NCBI GenBank assembly: GCA_037953625.1
Contig: CM075652.1
Coordinates: 75,297,501 to 75,361,500 of the forward strand
DNA: 64,000 nt
Source of the DNA: Crotalaria pallida
Taxonomy: Eukaryota; Streptophyta; Magnoliopsida; Fabales; Fabaceae
Direction: 5' to 3'
Below, piece after piece: positions 11,961 to 23,130 of the stretch. Made by a program: the position numbers and the translations under genes. The notes beneath the pieces were generated by a model. That model searched no databases, was not told the DNA's origin, and saw nothing but the letters and a program-made list of their open reading frames with translations. Position 1 is the stretch's first letter. Each line of letters opens with the position of its first letter.

Positions 11961-13747
11961 TCATGCTTTGCTTTTTGGTATCCAAATGGTTTTGGATCCA
12001 TTTTTGTTAGTTAAGGGAATCTCACCCTTCTTAACCCAAACAAACTTTCCTTTAGGTATACCATGCACTTTAATATAACACACATTTGAAGTATGTCCAT
12101 GAGTACCACAATAGAAACATGTTGGTGCATTTAAAAAATCAACTTTAGAAAAATCAACAACATTTCTATGAGAATTACTCTTAGCATTAGTATAACCCAA
12201 ACCAAACTTGTTTGAATTTCCTCTTTGAAAATTTAACAATGTGCGCAATTTAATATCACCACTTGTGAAACTTGCAAGCTTATTTTTCAAAATAGCATTT
12301 TCATCTTTAAGCAACTTGCAATTCTCACAATCAACCACAATATTTAATCTACTAGCACAATCACAAGAAGAACTAGCATAAATGAGATCAAGGGTTTCAT
12401 TTTCAAGATTAAGCTCATCAATTTGTTTTTGAAGTTCTAAAATCTCTTTTTGATGTTTCAAAATGAGCTTCTTTCTTTCAATGTTTTTCGAAACTAGTTT
12501 TTCAAGTTGTTCATGCATTTCTTCATAAGCATTATATAACAATTCATATTTAGAAGAAATTTCGGATTTAGTATGACTTACATTGCTATCCTCGCTTTGT
12601 TCACTTGATTCATCATTTGAACTTTCCTCTTCATTGACTTGAACAAGCAAGTTGAGATTAGCAACTTCTTCATCATCCGACGAACTACTCGATGTGCTTT
12701 TCTTCTCTTCTACATCACTATCCCAAACTATATATGCCCTTTTGTGTTTTGAATTTTTCTTGTCTTTCTCCTTCTTCTTGAGATACCTAGAGCATGAGTA
12801 CTTGAGATGACCGGGTTTTCCACATTCATGGCAAACTACACCTTCTTTTGATGTCTTGGTCTTGTAGTGTGGGGAATCCTTCTCTTTACCTTTGTCTTTG
12901 TTCAACCTTCCTTTTCTCCTTAGAAACTTGTCAAACTTCCTTAGTAAAAGTTTCATTTCTTTTTCATCAACATCCGAATCGGAATCTTCACTATCATCAT
13001 CATCGGAACTCTCTTTCTTCTTGTATGATCTATTGACTTTAAGAGCAAGTCCCTTTCTTCCATTGTTCTTATCCGACTCTTCATTGATACTTAAACGTCC
13101 AAGCTCCATTTCATGTTCTTGAAGCTTTCCGAAAAGTGTTGCTAGATCCATAGCATCCAAATTCTTAGATTCAACAATAGCCGTTACTTTTGGTTGCCAA
13201 TTCCTGTCTAAACATCTCAACACTTTGTTAGAAAGTTCACCTTGTAAGAAAGTCTTACCAAGGCAAGTAAATGGTTAATAATATGAGTAAAACACTTTTG
13301 CATATCATTAATAGATTCATTTGGAAGCATTTGAAACAATTCATAATCACGCATTAAAGCATTCAATCTAGCTCTCCTAACCTCACTAGTTCCTTCATGA
13401 GTCACTTGTAAAGTGTCCCACATTTCCTTAGCACTAGTACATTGGAAAACTCTAAAGAACTCATCATAAGATAAAGCGGAGGTAATGATATTCTTTGCTT
13501 TATAATCATATTGAACTTTCTTTCTATCATCATCCTTCCACTTATCCTCGGGGATTAAATGTACTACACCTTCAACTAAACTAGAGGGGATATGAGGACC
13601 TTTTTCAACTACTTTCCAAATTTCACTATCTATGGCTTGGATAAAGATTTTCATTCTAACTTTCCAATAAGCGTATCCCTCACCATTAAAGAGTGTAGGA
13701 CAACTTATCGAAGCACCTTCACCACCAAAGGGATTCATGGAACCCAT
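11961..13747 (-). pseudogene. Gag of the TR-GAG element (UBN2-type plus two zinc knuckles), one frameshift
   Basis: Begins at ATG 13747 (MGSMNPFGGEG). The first 176 residues are a copia gag domain (UBN2 type: GEGYAYWKVRMKIF, then SAKEMWDTL). A missing base near 13259 shifts the frame; the continuing frame (GKTFLQGELSNKV) joins the 420-residue downstream frame ending at 11961. In that part a CX2CX4HX4C knuckle lies at about residues 131-144, an acidic serine region and long coiled coil follow, and a second knuckle lies at about 369-382. The end TIWIPKSKA coincides with the point where protease would begin in a full copia polyprotein, so pol was lost at the gag/pol boundary. Expected role: capsid formation and RNA packaging. 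Confidence 0.88.
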
Positions 13748-13805
13748 TGCGATTTTCTTAAAGGATCTTTACGAAAAAGCTCTTATGCTCGTGTCTTTCG
13801 ACCGA

Positions 13806-13817
13806 GCTCTGATACCA
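13806..13817 (-). other. Primer binding site (initiator Met tRNA)
   Basis: TGGTATCAGAGC on the minus strand, two bases inside the 5' LTR end. This is the standard site complementary to the 3' end of plant initiator methionine tRNA. Confidence 0.92.
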
Positions 13818-13819
13818 AT

Positions 13820-15429
13820 TGAGGAAACCGCAATTGGAGGGTGAAACAACTAAGGAACCCTAGGAACACACCTAGAAGGGGGGTTGAATAGGTGTAAAAG
13901 AAACCTTGAAAGATTTTCGAATGAAATGAATCGAAACAATCAAAACGAATGATTTTTGCAAATTTGTCAGCACTTAATCGATTAAACTGAGATTTAATCG
14001 ATTAACCTGCGATTTAATCGATTAAGGTCAGAAAACACAATTTCACTTAATCGATTACTAATCGATTATGATAGTTAAAAACTGAAAAATCACTTTTCAA
14101 TCGAATACGAAAATCAATCAATCAACACGTATAACTAGAGATTCAGCGGAAACAATTAACACCTATATTCTTATTGATTACCTAGGTTATGAAAATGATT
14201 TTCCCAAACTCAATTTGAACAATTAAGATTCAATTCAATCAATTATGAAAATCAATCTTTCTCTAAGTTTTCAACCAAGAACACAATGAATAACAAGAAT
14301 GTAAAGAGTAATGGTTTAGAGATACGACACAGTGATTTATCCTGGTTCACTTTCATCCACTTGAAAGCTACATCCAGTCCCCTCTTCAACCAAGAGAGAT
14401 TCTTCACTATGAGGAATTAGAGTTCTCAAATTACAAGTAAATGCCTCTCAAGACTCCCTTCTTGATAGCCTACAAGAGATACCACACCCTTGCCTTGTAA
14501 TCCTATTGATCTTCTCTCTAATCTAACCCCTACCCCTTGTTGATAATCCACACAACAAGTCTTCACTTGCTTGATGATAATCCACACACCAAGGCTTCAC
14601 TTTGCTTGATTCACAACCAAGACTTCTTCTTCTTCAATGAGAAATTTGCTTGATGATAATCGACACACCAAGTCTTCTTGTTTGTTGTAGATGGCTTGCC
14701 TCTTGCAAAGATTACAACACAATTGAAAACACAATGACACTCCTATGAATCTCTTTCAATAGCTATGACAAATCAACATAAGAGATTCAAAGGTTCTTGA
14801 TCAAAGAATATGAAAATAGAAAAGCTTTGATCTTTGAAATTAAGAGAGAATAGAGTGGATTGATCCTTTGTAAAATTGATGTAAAAATGATTCTAGATGA
14901 TCACAAAGATTAGGAAAAGGTTTATGTAGAATACTCAAAAGTTAGAGCACTTAAAAACTGATTTTGAGAAGTGAAAATCGTATTTTAAAAAAAAAACCAG
15001 TACAACAGTGTTTAATCGATTAGACTTTGGCTTAATCGATTAGTAATCGATTAGAATTGGTCTTAATCGATTAGACCATACTGCAACTTGTTAGAAACTT
15101 GTTTTCTCAAAAACTAAACCTTTCCTTTCAAACCTTTAAGCCACCTATTGATTTTAGGTAAAATGAAAACTCAAATTATGATTTAAACATGACTATGATA
15201 GAGATTCACTACCCTCTATTAACTCTACCCAAAACTCATAAACTAAAAGACTTGAGAGGCTAAAGATATTACAATAAAGCATAAACTAAACCAACTAAGT
15301 CTTCATGAGTTTGTTCTCTCTTCTTCCTTTGATGATTGTTGTTGTTTGTTGAGCTTGAACTTGATCAACATCTTTGTAGCTTGTTCAAAACCTTTTGTCA
15401 TTATCAAAACATTCTCAATGGAACTTACA
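13820..15429 (-). mobile_element. 5' LTR of the complete gag-only element
   Basis: 1610 bp, TGTAAGTTCC to TTTCCTCA on the minus strand. TTAATCGATTAA-type palindromes occur at about 13977-14070 and 15008-15080. Confidence 0.92.
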
Positions 15430-15444
15430 GAACTCTGCTTCCTC

Positions 15445-16205
15445 GTAAGTTAATTTTTGCTTATGAACTGGATAGCTTGACATTATTTCATGTACAGAAA
15501 TTAAGGTTGCGGCTTTTCTAAGTTTAGCATAGATTAAATAGATATGCAGATCAAGTAATGTCATAATTTAAATCATATATATCTGATCGTACTTGCTCTC
15601 TTGAATGTAAACTTTTGTATCATTCTTACTCAATGCAAGTTCATGGCTATATCTCTTTGCATGTAAGTGGTGGTAGTGGTTCATTTATCCTAGTCCATGG
15701 AGTAAGTCTTAATCTATGTGTGACTTGTTCTTTTAATTTCTTTTATTTATATAGTTGTATAGTTGTTATTCTCTTTCTTTTTAGAATGTTTGCCAATTTG
15801 AGTTTTGTGACTTTTTTTAGCAGTACCATGGTAGTTTTTCTTTGATACATTGGCTTCAACAATCACATTGGCTTCAGACCTTAGAAGCCACTCTTACACT
15901 GGATAAAAAGTTTGTTAGGAAGGTAGGAGAAGACACAACTGGAGGTCCAGCAGTTTCTACTGATAATATTTATGAGGGATCTTCTGATTGGGAGTTATTT
16001 TCTATGCTTTAAATTTCTTTTAATCTTTTCTTTTTGGAAGCATATTTACTTAAAGGTATGTTGTATATTTTGCTCTGCAGTGATATTTTACTTGATGTTC
16101 TTTTTAATTCATATGAATGATCTTCAAAATTCATATAGCATTAGATATTAAATTCATATAATTGATTTTTTTTCATATGCTAATGTAATTTAAGAAAACA
16201 TAGAA
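15445..16205. other. Unassigned stretch with one exon-like segment
   Basis: From 15445 it continues as intron-like sequence. The frame at about 15858-16012 reads WLQTLEATLTLDKKFVRKV and further to GSSDWELFSML followed by a stop. It is open and protein-like, but I cannot assign a family. It could be the last exon of another captured gene. Nothing else is recognised. Confidence 0.4.
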
Positions 16206-16505
16206 TGAAAGAGTTGGATATAGGGGTTAAAAGGTGTTTTGCAGCATTTTTTTTTAATTTCATACTTGGTTTAGCGGCGTTTATAACTATCGCAAAGTTA
16301 TTTTATAAAATATAAACACGCATCTTGCGGCGCAAAAGTTTTGCGTCAAAATTCTACAGCCGTTGCCACAACCGCCGTAAAATTTGATTCCCAACAGAAT
16401 GTTCTACGTCAGTTATGGAACCGTCACAAAATACTTCTTGCGGCAGTTATAACCGCCGCAAAATGCCTCCCAAAACCGTCCCAAAATGCCCGGTTTTTTG
16501 TAGTG
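16206..16505. mobile_element. Right terminus of a CACTA transposon
   Basis: Read inward from 16505 the sequence is CACTACAAAAAACCGGGC, a classical CACTA terminus. It is followed by about 300 bases of subterminal copies of GCGGCGGTT/AACCGCCGCAAAA-type words, some degenerate. The opposite end was not found in the window; it may lie left of base 1 or be hidden by the LTR A and gag-only insertions. The NDL-like and CHUP1-like exons would then be its cargo. Confidence 0.8.
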
Positions 16506-16553
16506 ACGTGAGCCGATTTAGAGAGTGTTTTTTCTTTTTTAAAATTTTTAATA

Positions 16554-16834
16554 CTCCCTCCGTTTTTATTTAACTGTCATTTTTTGGAGAAGTTTTTTGT
16601 TTCCTTTTATCTGTCGTTTTGATGATTTCAGTATAATAAATGCTACTTTCCATGTTTACCACTATTTAATAGGGTATTAATTTTCGTAAGTAGTGATAAA
16701 AAAATTATGATTACGGTGAGAGAAAGGGTATAGTAGAAAAAAACATAATTAATGTATTGGAAATCTTAGTAATGATTACATTTCTGAAAGAGTGTGTTTT
16801 GTTTGAAATATGACAAATAAATAGGTGGATGGAG
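16554..16834. mobile_element. Stowaway-type MITE
   Basis: 281 bp. The termini are CTCCCTCCGTTTTTATT and the inverse ending GGATGGAG, flanked by TA on both sides. Confidence 0.8.
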
Positions 16835-17139
16835 TAGTATTTAATTATTTTTTTTATGCAAACATCTTTATTAATTTCACACTTTTAAGAATTCTAATAA
16901 TAATTATAGGGATAGTTTTAAAAAAGTATATCAAATTTTTACATTTTCAATATCACTAACAAGTTTAATTACCTTCCTTAATGAAAGAAAAAATACAGAA
17001 AAAGATCTTATGAATAGCACGAGGGAGTAACTTTTAAGTCGTAGTAGTAACTTATATTCGGCTTTTTTACTTAGGTGAAATAATTTTACAAACAATTTAA
17101 GAAAAAAGGATAGTTTTGAAAACTATTCTTTCTATTCCT

Positions 17140-17408
17140 ATTTAATTGTCTTTTTTTAGAAGATTTTTGTTTTTTTATCTGTCTTTTTGATGATTTTAAG
17201 AGTGTAAGAAATGTTATTTTCCATGTTTACCCCTATTTAATAGGATATTGGTTTTCTTATATAGTAGAGTAAAAGTAATGATTACAGAGAGAGAGAAAGA
17301 AGATATAGTGAAAAAAACATAATTAATGTATTGAAAATCTAAATAATGATTTCATTTCTTAAAAGATGTGTTTTGCTTGAAATGACAAATTAATAAAAAC
17401 TGATGAAA
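17140..17408. mobile_element. Degenerate Stowaway-like MITE in the left arm
   Basis: It is the same family as 16554-16834 (shared TTTTTTAGAAGATTTTTG-like start and AATGACAAATTAATA-like end) but the termini have decayed. Removing it restores the match of the left arm to the right arm. Confidence 0.5.
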
Positions 17409-17456
17409 TATTTACAAAACATGAGACAATCAAGCAAACTATTCAAGAAAATAAAA

Positions 17457-17941
17457 GGCAAAATTGTTTCTTTGTTTCCCTAAGTTATTTATTTGTTCCA
17501 AAGTGGTCCCTCAAATTTTTTTTTTTAAAGTGGTCCCTTAAGTTTATTTCTATTAGCATAGTTGGTCGTTCCGTCAAATTTTTCATCTTCGATCATCTTC
17601 TCCGACGAAATTTTTTCCAACCAATATCTTTTATTTCCAACCACACAAATCTCATCACACCATCTTCTAGACGTAGTGGAGAATGATAGAGAGATTGGTA
17701 GTCCAATCTAAACACTTGTTGGCAAAGAATGAGCAAAGAAAAAGGAAAAAAAAGTAGAGCTTCATCGCCTGAAAAAATGGTGTTGGTTGAAAATCTCAAT
17801 GGAGAAGATGATCGAAGATGGAAGAATTAACGGAAGCCATGTTAATGAAAGTAAACTTGAAGAACCATTTTCAAACAAAAATAACTTAAAGAACCACTTT
17901 CAAACAAATAAATAACTTAGGACCAATAAAACAATTTTGCC
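17457..17941. mobile_element. MITE with about 150-bp terminal inverted repeats
   Basis: The arms begin GGCAAAATTGTTT on both sides and pair through CTAAGTTATTTATTTGTT, the GTGGTCC words and an inner GATCATCTTC. It lies inside the left arm of the PMD element. The TSD is not clear. Confidence 0.7.
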
Positions 17942-18134
17942 ATTATACAGCCAAAAGCCAAAATTGATTGGGTGAAACGCGTCACAGACACTAACACTAC
18001 CAAATGCCATATGGTAGCTTGTGAATGGCCAATATCAAATTTCATTAGGATAAAACTGCTGACGCACCTCCACATGGCGCAATATGAGAATTGCGTCACT
18101 GCAAGTAACGCAAAAGCCAACACCGTCCATCTGT
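17942..18134 (+). repeat. Left inverted arm of the PMD element
   Basis: It contains GACGCACCTCCACATGGCGC and ATGAGAATTGCGTCACTGC, whose inverse counterparts lie at about 22895-23130. The arm is rich in GACGCA/TGCGTC words. Confidence 0.75.
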
Positions 18135-18359
18135 TAATCCCTTTTCATATTCCCACCAAGGCACCAACCCAACATTAAAAGTTTAAAACCCAACCACCCC
18201 ATCATTTTAAAACCCCCCTCAGCAACACCTCTCACAGCATACACGTTCCATTGACACAAAATCCTCCCTCAGCTCCACATTTCAAATATATTTCCCTCTT
18301 TTCTTCTTCCAAGTTTTATTCTACACAATTTTTGGTATTTTCGTTGAGGTAAATTTTTT

Positions 18360-19330
18360 TATTTTTTATTTATATTTTTTATAGTATTTTTTGGAATTTT
18401 AGTATTTTATTTTTATGCACTTGTACATAAAAAATGATACTTTTATTTAATTTTTTTGTGCTTTTTTTAGAGTTTGACAGTAATATTTATTTTAATTTTT
18501 TTCTTTTTATTTTCCTTCATTTGTACATAAAGTATGATATTGTTATTTATTTTAATTTTTTTTGCTTTTTTTATGCATTTTTAAGTAGAGCGTGATAGTG
18601 TTATTTATTTTCATTTTTGTGCTTTTTATTTTTATTCATTTGTACATAGATTCTAATAGCATTGTTATTTATTGTATTTTTTGTGTTTTTTTATGCATTT
18701 GTATGTAGAGCACGATACTATTTTTTTTTTTTTGTGCTTTTTATTTTTATTCATTAGCACGTAGAGTCTAATACCGTTGTTTATTTTACTTTTTTGTGCT
18801 TTTTATTTTTATGTTAGTTTGTCATTTTGTAATTTAAGAGAAAAAAATCATAGTGCAACATAACTTTGCATTAGTAGTTCGAACATGAGGAGATCTTGAT
18901 AAGGGTCAAGTAGCAACGAACACGGTAATAGAAGGGCATAGTTTATAATAAACTTAATTCATTTTTATGTAAAGTGTAATACTCTTATTTATTTAATAAT
19001 TTTATTATTATTATTTTTTATTTTTTTTTGCTTTCGCTGGTGGTGTCTGGACTTTCGCACTTTGGCGGCTCAACTAAATCCACTCCGACCCTACAGATCT
19101 TCACTTTGTATTTTACTTGTATGCACTTCTACGTAAAATATGATACTCTTATTTATTTTATATTTTTGTACTTTTTATATTTATGCACTTGTACATAAAG
19201 TATAATACACTTCTTTATTTTTGTGTTTTTTATTTTTATATTCTGGTGTATAGATCGTGATATTTTTTTACTTTTTTTCTATTCTTTGTTTTTATCCACT
19301 TCTACTTAGAATCGATTCATAGTTTTTTCA
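18360..19330. repeat. Degenerate T-rich array upstream of the PMD gene
   Basis: Repeated words TTTTTGTGCTTTTTATTT, ATGCACTTGTACATA and GATACT recur about every 60-90 bases, interrupted by a unique piece at 18830-18940 and 19030-19110. The array resembles the inverse of the A-rich array at 21550-22150. Confidence 0.6.
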
Positions 19331-19463
19331 AAATCAATTCATATTTTTCTATTTTTTTTATTTTTAAAATCGAATCTTATTTTTTAATTTTTTATACTTT
19401 ACTTAAATATTTCTAATTGTATTACATGTGTGTTATTAATTAATTATATTGATATAGGTAGAA

Positions 19464-21243
19464 ATGGCATCAACTTCATCCTCATTGGTACATGTGATTA
19501 AACCCGGTCCAGAAGACCCTTCTCTTTTATACTTGCAAGACAAACATGTTTCACAACATGTATGGAATGATAGCCCTGATCGTATTTTAAGATGGCAACG
19601 TGTGCAACAATTTCATGCTGGAGGTGCTGATATTCCCCCGGCGTTAGTAGAAAACTTAAAGCTTAGTGGGTTTTATGGGGTTGCTCAAATGATGTTCTTA
19701 CCGGTTGATCATAAATTAATATCTGCACTAGTTGAGCGGTGGAGGCCCGAAACACATACGTTTCACATGCCGTTTGGAAAATGCACCATCACGTTACAAA
19801 ATGTTGCTATTTTGCTTGGTATCGCAGTGGAAGGGAAAGCGATTGTTAGTCATATCTGTACTGATTGGGCATCACTTGTTGATCAGCTACTAGGCATACG
19901 TCCACCAGATGATGCTTTGAGTGGCAATGGACTAAAGATGTCCTGGTTGGAGACAAATTTTGGCATCTTTCCTAAAGTTTATGATCAGAATGAGGAGGTT
20001 AAGTTAATATATACACGGGCGTTTATTTTAAGATTAATTGGAGGTATTATGTTTACAAATCACTCTGGAACTTATGTACCTTTAGAGTTCCTTTATCTCT
20101 TACAAGACCTTAACGAAACAAAAAAATATAGTTGGGGATCGGCTATGCTTAGCTATTTGTATCATGAGTTGTGCTTATCCACTAACTATTTAAGAAGAGA
20201 TATTTGTGGTTTTCTTCCATTAATACAATTGTGGGCTTGGGAGAGATTTCCATCAATGGCGCCAGAAATAAGAAGGGAAAATGAGCCTAACCATGACTAT
20301 GAGACAGCATATGGTACTAGGTAAGTACATCTTGATTATTTTCAATTGATGTCTTATTGCTTGCTATTGTTATTAATATTTTAATTTTTTATGGTTTTTA
20401 TAGGTGGGTGCATGGTAGGAATTATACTACACCTTCTCATTCTTTGAAATGGTATAGGATGAAATTTGATCAGTTGAAACAAAGTGATGTGAGTGTATTA
20501 GTTTTTTTTTTTTTTTGCTCTCTTAACCCTTATAGTATGTAAGTACATTCTTATAATTTATTATTGTTATTGTTTGCAGATTGCTTGGGAGCCATACTCG
20601 GCATATATTTTGGGCCGTTTACCACCTATAGCGTTAGAAGACATGTCTTCTTGGAGATCTGTATGTCCATTGATATGTTACAATATTGTGGAATGACATC
20701 AACCAGATCGTGTGATGAGGCAATTTGGTATGCGTCAACACATTGCGATTGCACCATTTCAGCCTCCAAAATTACATGATTTGACGCTTAGAGGGAAACA
20801 AAATCTTAATTGGGAACATCGTTTACACAATATCATTGACAAGTGGAATAAAAGGGGTGAAAATATTGTGTGGAACGAACAACAAATTTTACCTTTGGGT
20901 AAACAGTCTGAGTATATGAGATGGTATTTGCGTCATACAAGACGTTGGATGACATGGTTTGGTGCTAATCAAGGCTATTTGGTAAACTTAATTATATTTA
21001 TTTCATTATTATAATATCTACATTATATTTTACTCAAATATTATCTCCATTGCATAAGTCATTTATTATTTTGTACAGGTTGATAGTCTTGAAAGGATCA
21101 ACTTCATATGTTCTCGAGAAGGACATAGGGAAAACTTGTCAGATGATGACATCAAAGCAATTTTTGCAGAAATAAAGTTACTGACATACAATATGTTGGC
21201 TTCCATGAATGAGATTAATCGCATCCATTTATCGTCAATCTAA
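19464..21243 (+). pseudogene. Plant mobile domain (PMD/MAIN-like) protein gene, four exons, one internal stop
   Basis: Exons at 19464-20320, 20404-20488, 20580-20981 and 21079-21243 join in frame with GT/AG borders and give about 502 residues. The start MASTSSSLVHV follows an AG that could end a 5' leader intron. Family marks are an N-terminal WRPETHTFHMPFGKCTITL block, LLGIAVEG, and LIQLWAWERFPSMAP, the hallmark PMD motif of MAIN/MAIL1 and transposon PMD proteins. Exon 3 continues IVE-stop-HQPDRVMRQFGMRQ: the expected Trp codon before HQPDRV is TGA at 20694-20696. Otherwise the frame is clean over 1.5 kb. Host MAIN/MAIL1 proteins act in meristem maintenance and silencing with PP7-like phosphatase. 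This copy sits in an inverted-repeat element, so I infer it is transposon-borne and recently inactivated. Confidence 0.85.
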
Positions 21244-21549
21244 TCGCCTCCATTCGCAACGCAAAATCCGTCTCTCCCAATTGTAGACGATATAGTGCCT
21301 ACGAGTTGTCGTGAATAATCTTCATATAGCACATACTTAACATATTTGGTCGGATTTTCTTGCACCAAAAGTCTGGTTATTAATTTTGAAATGTATTGAT
21401 CTTGTCTAAGCCTAATTTTGTCTCTAATATTCGCCTTTAATTGCTCATAAGTGATATCGGGTTCAAATTGTATCACTTTTTTTTTCTTTCAAATGTGGTG
21501 TTTTCGGGTCCTTCATAATATCACCCATTATAATAAATGAAAACAAAAA
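21244..21549. other. Gap downstream of the PMD gene
   Basis: 3' flank of the PMD gene. The minus-strand frame at 21240-21476 (IRDKIRLRQDQYISKL) vaguely resembles MULE-like zinc-finger/transposase N-terminal text (DITYEQLKANIRDK). It could be a remnant of a transposase, but it is too short to call. Confidence 0.3.
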
Positions 21550-22150
21550 TTTTATCCATACTTTTTCTACATAAAAAGGGAAAAAAGTATTGATGACAAA
21601 AAGCAAATAAACAAATAAATAAATAAAAGTATACAATATACTAAATGTAACTAATAAAAAAAGTGCATTAATAAAATGAATAGTTGCATTATTAAAAAAA
21701 TGTAACTAATAAATAATAAATAAAGGCATTATTAACATTAATAAGTAAATATTAAAATGTACATTATTAAAATTTAACGAATAAATAAGTGCATTATTAA
21801 AAAAATGTAACTTAAAAATAATAAATAAAATTAAAAATAAATAAATAAGTACATTATTAAAAAAATTTAAAAAATGTAACTAATAAATAATAAATAACTG
21901 CATTATTAACATGAATAAATATTATCAAAATGTACATTATTAAAATGTAACTAATAAATAAGTGCATTATTAAAAAAAATATAAATAATAAATAATAAAT
22001 AAAATTGAAATTGAAAAAAATAAGTGCATCATTAACATGAATAAATATATATTGGTGACAAAAGTAAATAAATAAATAAAAGCACAAATTTAAAAATATA
22101 TAAAATAAGTGCATATAAATATAAAAACACCAATAAATAAATTAAGGAAA
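21550..22150. repeat. Degenerate A/T-rich array downstream of the PMD gene
   Basis: About 600 bases of AATAAATAAGTGCATTATTA- and ATGTAACTAATAAATAA-type words recur about every 65-80 bases. It is the inverse-oriented counterpart of 18360-19330. Confidence 0.65.
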
Positions 22151-22359
22151 TAAAAACATAAAATATAAAAGGTTACCTAAAAACATTCACGAAAACAGTT
22201 GTATTAGGTAAAATGTTGAGAATTAAAGGGGATTTAAATTTTCGATGCTTAGAGGGAAAAAGAAAATAACACTAGTTTATAGAGGTGTGAAAGGATGTTT
22301 GAAAATAGGAATAGTATGGACGATGTTTGAAAATAGGGATAATATGAAGGATGTGTGAA

Positions 22360-22791
22360 TAGCATGGGCAAAACGTGTGGGTGGGCGAGCATGGCTCGCG
22401 CCCGCACTCAGCCCGCAAAAAATGCGGACGAGCATGGTCGTTCGTAAAAATATTTAGGGCCTAATTTTCAGGCTCTGTTTGTCCTAAATGCAGGCAGGGC
22501 AGCCCGTGTTTAAAAAAAGAATTAATTAATATTTGCTTCTTTGTTTTAGTACAAATTTTTTAAAAAAAAGTGCGGGTGGGCGACAAAATCGCTTGCAAAC
22601 TGTGTGACACTAAGGTGATTTTCTTTTTTATTTTTAATATTCAAGCCTGCGGGTCGCCCGCGCCCGCAAAAAATACCGGACGAGACGGACGGGCATGATT
22701 TAATAATTTTTGTCAAAACTTGTGCCCTGCCCGCAAAAAATTGCGAGCTATGAGTGGGGCTCGCGAACCAAGGCTGGTTTTGCCAATGCTA
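22360..22791. mobile_element. Non-autonomous hAT element, GC-rich
   Basis: 432 bp with termini TAGCATGGGCAAAAC and GGTTTTGCCAATGCTA. Flanking 8-bp duplications are TGTGTGAA (22352-22359) and TATGTGAA (22792-22799), one mismatch. The interior is rich in GCGGGCGGGC-like words (GCCCGCGCCCGC), as in plant 'GGGCGGG' hAT MITEs. No coding frame. Confidence 0.8.
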
Positions 22792-22894
22792 TATGTGAAT
22801 AAAGTTTGTTGTAGGATGTTTGGATGTAGGGGTGAGGGGGATATATATAGTTGGGTATATACAAAGGAAGCATATGCTAACTAGCGCATGGGTG

Positions 22895-23130
22895 ACAGGG
22901 AGACGCAATCCGTTACTTAGCGCAACGTGGGGGTTGCATAACAATAAAGTGTTCAGTTGTGTTAGCCGCAGCGATGCAACTCTCACGTTGCGCCATGTGG
23001 CAGGTGCGTCATTTTTTTTCTTTTTTTTTTCTAACGAAATTTAACATTGGCCAACCACAAACTGCCACGTGGCACTTGAGTTGCGTCAGTGTCAGAGACG
23101 CATTTAAATTGGAGAATTTTGACTTTGACT
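22895..23130 (-). repeat. Right inverted arm of the PMD element
   Basis: Inverse of 17942-18134. Reading inward from 23130, AATGCGTCTCTGACACTGAC, the TGGCCAAT block and GACGCACCTGCCACATGGCG match the left arm in order. Confidence 0.75.

Larger units (their letters stand above)
9703..15429 (-). mobile_element. Complete gag-only LTR retrotransposon (TR-GAG type)
   Basis: It is 5727 bp on the minus strand, flanked by the 5-bp TSD GAACT (9698-9702 and 15430-15434). From its 5' side it has an LTR (13820-15429), a primer binding site (13806-13817), one gag region, a CAATTGGTAT array, a polypurine tract and an LTR (9703-11311). The LTRs differ by roughly twenty substitutions in 1.6 kb by eye, so the insertion is fairly recent. 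No pol domain is present. This matches the TR-GAG class of non-autonomous elements, which encode Gag but borrow the enzymes. The gag has a one-base frameshift. Confidence 0.92.
9581..15444 (+). pseudogene. CHUP1-like exon fragment, split by a retrotransposon
   Basis: The exon starts after an acceptor (ATGTAG, ending 9580) and reads IKANIETQGEFVNSLIREV, continuing to VKWLDDEL. It resumes at 15435-15444 (CFL) and ends at a GTAAGT donor. Joining 9581-9702 to 15435-15444 gives one uninterrupted exon. The pattern ETQGxF, then FVxWLDxEL, is that of CHUP1/CHUP1-like plant proteins (chloroplast positioning and actin-linked coiled-coil proteins). The following family exon (DERAVLKHF) was not found. 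I read this as a captured exon of a second, unrelated gene beside the NDL-like one, later hit by the TR-GAG insertion. Confidence 0.65.

Noticed and set aside
13806..13817. tRNA-like motif TGGTATCAGAGC
   Set aside because: It is the retroelement primer binding site; no cloverleaf surrounds it.
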